Assembly (NCBI GenBank): GCA_020343715.1
Contig: CP070808.1
Location: forward strand, 1,298,427-1,311,513
From: Thermoplasmata archaeon
GTDB lineage: Archaea; Thermoplasmatota; DTKX01; GCA-020343715
DNA: 13,087 nt
Reading direction: 5' to 3'
The position numbers and the translations under genes are program-made. Shown piece by piece: positions 1 to 7,200 of the stretch (position 1 is its first letter; each line of letters starts with the position of its first letter). The notes under the pieces were generated by a model. The model saw only the letters and a program-made list of their open reading frames with translations, searched no databases and had not been told where the DNA came from.

Positions 1-320
1 GCTCCATGGGGGACTCACCGGGGGTCGACTCCGTGCTGGGGGTGGTCTCCCGTCACGAGGCGGACGATGCCTTCCCCGTCGTCTCTGCAGCGTCGGTGCT
101 CGCCAAGGCGCGGCGGGAGGTGGCCGTGGCCCGGATCGCCGAGGAGCTGGGCGAGGACATGGGCTCGGGATACCCCAGCGACACCAAGACCATCGCCTTC
201 CTAGAAAAATGGATAATGGAGAAAGGCGTACTGCCCCCCCACACCCGTACGTCCTGGAAGACGGCCCAGAGGCTGATGGACAGACATGGCCCGGGGGTCC
301 GGAGACTGGACGACTTCTGA
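1..320 (+). CDS. rnhB: Ribonuclease HII, C-terminal part (5' end outside window)
   Basis: This is the C-terminal half of an RNase HII, the enzyme that cuts the RNA strand of RNA/DNA hybrids and removes single ribonucleotides from DNA. The first complete codon is at position 3 and the frame stays open to the window edge, so the ATG at 6 is an internal Met. Visible family blocks are HEADDAFPVVSAASVLAK, which carries the last metal-binding active-site Asp of the family, then GSGYPSD, and PHTRTSWKTAQ near the C-terminus, matching the conserved Ser-Trp-Lys-Thr end of archaeal RNase HII. About 106 residues are present, against 200-230 for a full archaeal enzyme. The stop is TGA at 318-320. An SCP2 gene follows after 22 bases on the same strand, so co-transcription is likely, although no functional link is known. 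The assignment rests on motif recognition and is firm. Confidence 0.93.
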   Translation, partial: SMGDSPGVDSVLGVVSRHEADDAFPVVSAASVLAKARREVAVARIAEELGEDMGSGYPSDTKTIAFLEKWIMEKGVLPPHTRTSWKTAQRLMDRHGPGVRRLDDF

Positions 321-329
321 ATAATGTTC

Positions 330-336
330 GAGGTGA
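330..336 (+). promoter_or_regulatory. Shine-Dalgarno site of the SCP2 gene
   Basis: GAGGTGA lies 6 bases before the ATG at 343 and matches the archaeal anti-Shine-Dalgarno (GGAGGTGA) over most of its length. It supports ATG 343 as the start and indicates that this internal cluster gene is translated from a polycistronic message. Confidence 0.75.
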
Positions 337-342
337 GGATCG

Positions 343-675
343 ATGGTAAAGGAGCTTTTGGAGGACGCTGTCGACAAGTTCAACGAGAAGTCCAGGGACG
401 ACCCCAAGTTCAAGGAGGAGCTTATGGACAAGACCCGGACCATCGTGTTCACCCTGGACGACGGCAGGGCCTGGAACTTCAAGCTGGAGGAGGCCCACAT
501 CGACGGGGTCCACGACGGTCCCCTGGATGGGGCGGACATCAACATCTTCTCCGACGAGGAGACCATCCGCGGCATCTTCGACGGCTCCATCTCGCCCATG
601 AGGGCCTACGCCCTCAAGAAGATCAGGTTCAAGGCCTCGCTCCAGGACCTGCTCACGCTTCGCAAGTTCTTCTGA
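343..675 (+). CDS. SCP2 sterol-carrier-domain protein
   Basis: A 110-residue protein made of a single SCP2 (sterol carrier protein 2) domain, a small alpha/beta fold with a hydrophobic tunnel that binds lipids or acyl-CoA in known members. The N-terminal helix (about residues 1-32) is followed by the TRTIVFTLDDGRAWNF strand pair. Next comes an acidic 'ADINIFSDEETIRGIFDG' region, typical of the family's I-x-x-S-D-E/x-x block. The family-typical C-terminus follows: SPMRAYALKKIRFKASLQDL and then LLTLRKFF. No signal peptide or membrane segment is present, so it should be cytoplasmic. The start is fixed by a good Shine-Dalgarno site. The gene sits between rnhB and a MoaD-like gene in a tight same-strand cluster. 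Stand-alone archaeal SCP2 proteins have no settled substrate; lipid handling is an inference from the fold. Confidence 0.87.
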   Translation: MVKELLEDAVDKFNEKSRDDPKFKEELMDKTRTIVFTLDDGRAWNFKLEEAHIDGVHDGPLDGADINIFSDEETIRGIFDGSISPMRAYALKKIRFKASLQDLLTLRKFF

Positions 676-683
676 GGAGGTGA
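676..683 (+). promoter_or_regulatory. Shine-Dalgarno site that fixes a TTG start
   Basis: GGAGGTGA is a full match to the archaeal Shine-Dalgarno consensus and begins one base after the SCP2 stop. A possible GTG start at 680 lies inside this site and cannot use it. The TTG at 689 is in the same frame with a 5-base spacer, which makes TTG the better start. Confidence 0.75.
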
Positions 684-688
684 CCGCA

Positions 689-934
689 TTGGACATCAGG
701 GTCCGCTACTTCGCGGCCCACAAGGAGATCACAGGGGTCCCGGAGGAGACGGTCTCCGTGCCCGAGGGGACCACCGTGGACGGCCTCATGGAGGCTGTGA
801 TGGCCCTCCACCCGGAGCTGGAGCCCATCAGGAGGGACACCATGGTCTCCGTCAACAGGGGGGTCGGCTCCGGGGGGATCGTCCTTAAGGAAGGGGACGA
901 CGTGGCCCTGTTCCCGCCAATCCAGGGCGGCTAG
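689..934 (+). CDS. MoaD/ThiS-family ubiquitin-like protein with C-terminal Gly-Gly
   Basis: About 81 residues with a beta-grasp fold signature: an N-terminal strand pair (MDIRVRYFAAHKEITG), the E-x-V-x-V-P-x-G-T-T-V turn, an N-x-x-V 'VSVNRGV' strand, and the tail LKEGDDVALFPPIQGG. The terminal diglycine and the preceding 'D-D-V-A-L-F-P-P' are hallmarks of MoaD. MoaD carries sulfur as a C-terminal thiocarboxylate to molybdopterin synthase; in archaea, related SAMP proteins also modify proteins. No E1-like (MoeB/UbaA) or MoaE gene is in the window, so molybdopterin synthesis, tRNA thiolation and protein conjugation cannot be told apart. Start TTG 689 is chosen over GTG 680 because the latter falls inside the ribosome-binding site. 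The stop overlaps the stop of the convergent surface-protein gene by 4 bases. Confidence 0.88.
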   Translation: MDIRVRYFAAHKEITGVPEETVSVPEGTTVDGLMEAVMALHPELEPIRRDTMVSVNRGVGSGGIVLKEGDDVALFPPIQGG

Positions 935-3900
935 TCCATCGACTGCTCCTGCCTGCGTCGCCAGTAGAGCTGGAGAAGAATTATCTCCACTGCCAGGATG
1001 ATGACCGTGATGAGTAGCATCAGCGGCAGCACCGAGGGGGCGTCGGGCCACGGCTCGGGCTCCGGCGCGGACATCTTGACGTCGTAGACCAAAGTCGTGG
1101 ACTGGCCGTACTGGTCGGTGGACACCACCACCAGCGTGTTCCCGCCCTCGTTCAGGAGGAAGTTCTTGACGAACGACCCCATCAGGTCCACCGAGACCCT
1201 GACCCCGTTGACGGTCACGGTGCAGTTGGGCTCGGTGCTCCCCCTCAGGTTGAGGAGGGTCTCCTCCGTCTCGTTGGGCATCCCTGGGTCTAGGGACAGC
1301 TCCGGGGGGGTCCAGTCCACATCCACGTTGATGGCCTCGAACTGGTACGAGTTGCCCGCGGCGTCCTCCACGCTCACCAGGATGGTCTGCGTGCCCAGGG
1401 TGAGGGGGTAGTCCAGGGTCATCTCGGGTCCCGTCATGGGGAACTCCTCGCCGTCCAGCCTGAGGATGGCGTCCTCCTCGGTTATGATGGTCATGGACAG
1501 CGTCTCGGCGCTGGTCCTCAGCAGCCCGTTACCTGTGTATTGTGTGGCGTCCTCCCCCGCTACCAGCACGATCAGGGTGGGCGGCTGGGAGTCGAGGACG
1601 AACACCACCTCGGTCACGTTCTCGTTCCCCGCATGGTCCCGGGACCAGACGGTGACCTTGGTCGAACCCTCGTCCAGGTTCACCTGGCTGGTGATGAAGG
1701 TGCCGTCGTCGTCCACGTCGACGGGTACCTGGTTGATGAACACCAGGGCACCGGGCTCAGTGGCCCCCCGGATCCTGTGGTACCTCTCCTGGGTGTGGAG
1801 GGGGCTCTCCACAGGGTAGAAGATCTCAAGGGGGGGTGCCTCGGTGTCCAGGTACACCAGGACCTGGGTGCTGTTGTGGTTGCCTGCCCTGCTGGTGGCG
1901 TTGACGGTGAGCAGGTTCGGCCCCTCCACCAGGTAGGCGGGGATGCGGAACGAGCCATTCACCGCCTCCGTGACCCTTCCCTGCAGCTCCACGGTGGCGC
2001 CAGGCTCCGTCACCCCGATGATGAAGGTCAGCTCGCTGTTCACCCATGAGCCGTCCATGGGCTCGTCGATGGCCACGTAGGGGGGCTCGATGCTGTAGAA
2101 CACCTCCACGAGCACGACCCGGCGGTTGCCCACGTTGTCGTAGCCCCTCACGGCGAGGGAATGGAACCCCTTGCTCAGGATGATGAAGTGGGAGAACCTG
2201 CCGGTGTCAGGGTCCAGGGGGACGCGTATGTAGTCGGCCGGGAGGATCGCGATCTCCAGGAAGGCCACCCCGCTGTGGTCGTCCATCACACGGCCGGAGA
2301 GGGTGAAGTTGGTCCTGTTGGTGGCGACCTGGGTGGCCACGTCGAGGACCAGGGAGGGGGGTATGAGGTCCACAACCATCAGGTCCACCTGGATGGCCTG
2401 GTCCACAAGGTGGACGGTGGAGCTCTCCTCCAGGCCCGCCACGTCGACCCCGAACGTGAGGGGGATGTGGGACGAGTACTCCCCGTCCTTAGTGAGGGTC
2501 TCGGTCAGCACGTCGAGGACGGGGGTGTTACCGTCCTCGTCGGTGACGGACGAGTACGTGGTGGAGGTCTGGGTCTCGATGTCCACCTGGACCCCTCGGA
2601 TGGGGACGTGGTTCTGCCATATCACGTGGGCCTGGGCGGACCACCAGACTTCGAACTGGGCGGGGCCACCCCCGCCGCCGACCAGGAGGACGGACCCCTG
2701 GTCGATCATCTCCTCCAGGTCGTATATGAAGTCGTACGAGTGCACCTTAGTGGACCTGACGACCAGCCAGGGTCCGAGGGCCGTCAGCCTGTCGATGCCC
2801 TCGAGCCTGCAGTCGATGAGGAAGCAGTCGGTGAGGACGTCATCGGTGCCCAGCGTCAGCTCCGTGGTGGTGGACCATGGGTCCGGGACGAGGGCGCAGG
2901 CCTCCAGGTGCAACCACTCCACCGAGGTCTTGCCGATGGGAACAGTGGAGTTCGCGGCCCTGAGCTCCCTCAGGTGGAACCCGTCCTTGAGGGCCAGCAC
3001 GTGGATCTCGTCCAGATGTAGCGCTCCCCGGACGTCGGACATGACGGGGCCCAGCCGCACGGGCACAGAGGTCTCGGGGACGGCTCCGGGGGCCGGTATA
3101 GTGACCTCGCCCCTGGCAAAGGACAGCAGGCTCCCCTCGCCCAGGTTGAACCACAGGGGGGCCTGGGCGAAGCTCATCATGGTAAGGTGCCGGAAGTCGG
3201 ACACCTCGAGCCGCGCGTCCCGAAGGAGGGTGATGGTCCCCGTCATGGTGACTGAGCCTCCCCGCACGAAGGCGGCAGTGACGACGGTCCACTCCACATG
3301 GCTCCCCTCGCCGCTGACGATGGCGTCGAAGGTGTTGTTCACGCTGCCGTCCCAGATACGGACCGACGACTCGTTGCCGGCGACGATGCCCTCCCGCTCC
3401 ATCCCGTCGATGGAGCAGTTCGATATCACTGACGTGGACTGGTCCAGCACCCTGATCGCCCTGGTGGACTGGTAGAAGGTGCAGTCCAAGACGTTGGCCT
3501 CGGCCGGGTGCAGCTCGTAGGGCTCGAAGTACTCGTAACCTATGTTCACGCAGGTGGCGAACACGCTCTCGAAGGTGCAGCGGGCCACGTAACCCGTGTT
3601 GCCCCCGTGGAACACCACCCCGAAGATGTTCTGGTTCCTGAAGGTGCAATCCTCGATGCCCACGCCGTACGAGATGATCCCGTACACGTTCTCGAAGGTG
3701 CAGTTCCGGACGGGGGGCGCCAGCACATCCTCGTCGAAGAACGGGCCGGCCAGGCCGCCCGTGAAGACGGAGTCCTCGATGACCGCGTCGGCGGTGCCGA
3801 TGTAGAGGGAGATCTCCCTCCAGTTGGGCCGCAGTCCGAAGGTGGGCTTGCCCACCTCCTCGATGAAGGAGTCCCTGATCTCCAGGGTGCAACCCGCCTC

Positions 3901-4254
3901 GACCACGAAGGTTATGGGCACGTTGGGTCGGGAGGACCCGACGGTGGCACCGTCCAGGACCCTGAGGGTGCCCCCGTTGTTCACGGTCAGTCCGTGCTCT
4001 CCCGCGTCGGCGTTCACGAACAGGAGGGTGGTGTTGACCAGCTCCAGGGTGCCCCCGTCGGTGACCAGGAGGTCACCCCTGAGCATGATGACGTCCCAGT
4101 CCCTGATCACAGTGGTGTCCCTCACCGTCCAGTCCCCGTCGCCCAGGGCCGGCGGTTCGGTCTGGCCCAAGGTGGCCCCCGAGATGAAAAGGAGCAGGGC
4201 GATGACCGCTAGGGTGGACAGGGCCAGCAGGGACGTGAGCCGGGCCTTCGTCAT
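931..4254 (-). CDS. Giant secreted beta-helix / Ig-like surface protein, membrane anchored (protein B)
   Basis: 1107 residues, predicted to be exported. A Sec-type signal peptide (core about 6-26) is followed by a right-handed parallel beta-helix region (about 40-530) with many short turns such as 'NCTFENVYG' and 'DCTFYQSTRAI'. A 'WW' module (about 535-625) begins FEVWWSAQAHVIW. Five Ig-like domains follow (about 630-1070), each opening with a hydrophobic-Pro-Pro motif and carrying patterns such as T-E-P-G-A and L-x-E-G-x-N/T-x-L-x-V. The end is a transmembrane segment (about 1076-1096) and a basic tail, YWRRRQEQ. About a dozen N-x-S/T sequons suggest glycosylation. Topology would be outside-facing with a short cytoplasmic tail. 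The start ATG overlaps the upstream stop (ATGA), with GGTGA 6 bases before it. No enzymatic residues were recognised; adhesion or S-layer association is inferred from the architecture only. Confidence 0.85.
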   Translation of the reverse strand: MTKARLTSLLALSTLAVIALLLFISGATLGQTEPPALGDGDWTVRDTTVIRDWDVIMLRGDLLVTDGGTLELVNTTLLFVNADAGEHGLTVNNGGTLRVLDGATVGSSRPNVPITFVVEAGCTLEIRDSFIEEVGKPTFGLRPNWREISLYIGTADAVIEDSVFTGGLAGPFFDEDVLAPPVRNCTFENVYGIISYGVGIEDCTFRNQNIFGVVFHGGNTGYVARCTFESVFATCVNIGYEYFEPYELHPAEANVLDCTFYQSTRAIRVLDQSTSVISNCSIDGMEREGIVAGNESSVRIWDGSVNNTFDAIVSGEGSHVEWTVVTAAFVRGGSVTMTGTITLLRDARLEVSDFRHLTMMSFAQAPLWFNLGEGSLLSFARGEVTIPAPGAVPETSVPVRLGPVMSDVRGALHLDEIHVLALKDGFHLRELRAANSTVPIGKTSVEWLHLEACALVPDPWSTTTELTLGTDDVLTDCFLIDCRLEGIDRLTALGPWLVVRSTKVHSYDFIYDLEEMIDQGSVLLVGGGGGPAQFEVWWSAQAHVIWQNHVPIRGVQVDIETQTSTTYSSVTDEDGNTPVLDVLTETLTKDGEYSSHIPLTFGVDVAGLEESSTVHLVDQAIQVDLMVVDLIPPSLVLDVATQVATNRTNFTLSGRVMDDHSGVAFLEIAILPADYIRVPLDPDTGRFSHFIILSKGFHSLAVRGYDNVGNRRVVLVEVFYSIEPPYVAIDEPMDGSWVNSELTFIIGVTEPGATVELQGRVTEAVNGSFRIPAYLVEGPNLLTVNATSRAGNHNSTQVLVYLDTEAPPLEIFYPVESPLHTQERYHRIRGATEPGALVFINQVPVDVDDDGTFITSQVNLDEGSTKVTVWSRDHAGNENVTEVVFVLDSQPPTLIVLVAGEDATQYTGNGLLRTSAETLSMTIITEEDAILRLDGEEFPMTGPEMTLDYPLTLGTQTILVSVEDAAGNSYQFEAINVDVDWTPPELSLDPGMPNETEETLLNLRGSTEPNCTVTVNGVRVSVDLMGSFVKNFLLNEGGNTLVVVSTDQYGQSTTLVYDVKMSAPEPEPWPDAPSVLPLMLLITVIILAVEIILLQLYWRRRQEQSMD

Positions 4255-7200
4255 GCCTCCTCACCCCCTAGCTCCATGCGCCGCATGATCACGTAGACGC
4301 CGACCAGCATGATGGGGATGATGACGAGGAAGATGTACACCTCCCGCGGGTCCGCCCCCGGGGGCTCCACCGAGACCTCGCGGCGGAAGACGAAAACGTC
4401 CACCTCCTCGTAGTTGCCGATCTCGTCCTCGGCTCGGACGGAGAGGGCGGAATCGCCCACGTACACCGGGTACTTGACGGAGAAGCTCCCCTCCTTGAGG
4501 AGGACGAGGCTTCCCTGGATGAAGAGCCTGGCATCGGGGTCGACGGTCCCCACCACCTCCACCCACTCGTCGGTGGTGTTGACGATGAGGGGTGACGTGA
4601 TGACCAGTACGGGGGCCGTCCAGTCGGCCGTCACCGTTATGTTCCACCAGGTCTCGTGGCCGTACCAGTCCTCGGCCAGGATGGAGAACACGTTCTCTCC
4701 CTCGAGAAGGTCCATCACCACCGAGTAGGAGCGGTTGACGTCATCGATGTCGGCCAGCACCCGGTTGACCCTTACGGTGACGCCCTCCACCCTGGACAGC
4801 CTGCCCTTGATGGTCACGGCCCTCTCGCTGGTCAACGTCCCGTCCGCGGGCTCTGGAGGGGACAGGGCCAGCGGGTCCGTTTCGACCCACACGACGATGG
4901 TGTGGGTCGCGGCGTTCCCTGCCTTGTCGGTCGCCCGGAGCTCCACCACGTGGCGCCCGTCGGAGAGGGTCACGTCGAAGGAGAACACCTCTCCCTCGGT
5001 CCTCTGGGATGTGGGGTTGTAGTCGGTGTAGACCCGGACCTGGTCGGTGCCCGAGCCGGCGTCGACGGCCCTTCCGAACACAGTGAGGGTCGACGAGCTT
5101 ATCCAGAGTTCCGACTCCAGGGGTCCGTGGACCTGGAACTCGGGAGGGTCCAGGTCCTTGAGGTCCAGGAGGACCGAGCCGGAGGCCGTGAGGGTGATCG
5201 ACACCGAGACCGTGTACGCGAACAGGTCGGCGCCCACGGTGTGGGGGCCATGGACGCTGTCACCCCCGTCCTGGTGGACCAGGGCCATGACGGGGATCCA
5301 CCTGACGATCCCCGCGGCGTCGGGCCTTCCGCCGCCCACCTCCTCCGCCGTGATGTCCTTCACCCAGACCCTGGCGGAGGTCAGCTCCTCTGGGGTCGGC
5401 CATAGTACCCTGACTGTGACCAGCCACCACACCTCCACCTCACCGCCGCCGCTCAGGGAGATCTTGTCAGTCTGGTACGTGGTGTTCATCAGCACCAGCG
5501 TGCTGCCGTTCACCGAGAGCGAGAGCCCGCTGGCCCCGCCGACGGAGCAGTTCTCCAAGAGGGCGTAGGAGTTGCGCATCACGACCCCGTTCGTCCCGAT
5601 GGAGGCCGAGGACCGGATGGCGTGGAGGTCCGAGGAATCCAGGTGGATCGAGTCCCCCACCATCGTCCTGTTGATACGGGTCCCCACCATCGTCACGTCG
5701 CTGCCCCTGGCATAAAGGCCCGCCTCGCCGCACTCGGAGAAGTGGGCGTCGTCGATGGTGGCCTGAGCGTTCACCAGGCTGAGGCCGGTACGCGTCCTCC
5801 TGAAGGTCGTCCGGAACAGGTCCAGGCTACCGTCCGTCACGGTGACCCCCAGGTTGCCAAGGGTGCCCCCCAGGGCCGGCCCCACGGCAGTGAAGGTGCA
5901 GTTGTGTATCTCCACGTCGGACTCCCTGAAGCGCACGATGGCCCCGTCGGCCCTGTACTCCACGCCGTGCAGGACGACCTTCGCCCCCATGGTCGACCGG
6001 AGATAGCTGTTGACGGTGGGCTCCACTAGGACATCGTCCATCAGCAGGTCGCCGCCGTTTACCTTGATGTCGATGGCCCCGTAGAGGTCCGAGCTGAGGA
6101 TGCGTCCCCGGTTGCGGACCTCCCAGGTGACGTGACTGGTGCCCTCGGACCGGATGCCGAAGAGCCAGGAACCCACCATGGAGCTGTCCATTATCGACAC
6201 GGTGGCGTTGTTGACCTGCATGGCCGCGATGTTGTCCAAGAAGTTGCAGTCCACCACGGTGAGGTTGACGTCGAACACGCCGATGGCGTAGGCCGAGCTG
6301 TTGGTGAGGTAGCACCCCTCGGTCGTGACGTGCTGCACGAAGGTGAGGGCATTGGCCGACTTGTCCTTGTAGGATATGACCCCCCTGTTCAGGTCACGCA
6401 GCTCGCAGAAGGTCAACGTCACGTCGATGGCATCGAAGGCATAGACCCCCACGGAGCTGTTCACCAGGGAGCCGCTGGTCATGATGAACGAGGAGGCCTT
6501 CCACACGAAGACGCAGTAGCTCCCCACGTCCCTTATGACGTCGTTCCTGGAGGTGACTGTGGTGTAGTACATCGCATGTAGGCCGTAGTACCCGATGTCG
6601 CGGACCAGGTTGCCCCGCATCTCCGCCGTGGAGTTGGCAACGATCCAGATGCCGTCGTAGGTCACGTTCTCGATGGTGTTGCCCTCCAGCACCAGGTGGG
6701 AGTCGTCGGCACCGGTGATGCCGTAGTTGAGCCGGTAGAACGTGTTGTCCCGTATGACGGCCTGCCCCTTCCACACGAACACAGCCGTGGCGTTTATCAT
6801 GTCCACGAAGGTGCATCCCTCGATGGTGTCACCGGTGGACTCCCTAACCTGCACGGCCCAACGCTCGATGTTCGTGAAGCTGACGCCGGTCACGAGGGCG
6901 TTGGTGTCGTTCAGCCGGATGCCACCGAAACCGCCCACTAGGGAACCGCCCACGATGGTGGGGGAACCGGAGAACAGGTCCATGCCCAGCGTCTCGTTGG
7001 TGATGCACCAGGCATCGTCGCACATGAACATGTCGCAGTCCACTAGGGTCGGGGACGCGTACCTCACGACCACGCCCACGGGGTTGGCGCTGGAGTTGCA
7101 CTCCACCAGAGTGGTGGTGGCCCCCGCTGAGAAGTTGAAGCCGGTGGACCGGCACAGGGAGGCCACGCATCGCTCGAGCCTGCCGCTGCTGTACAGGTTG

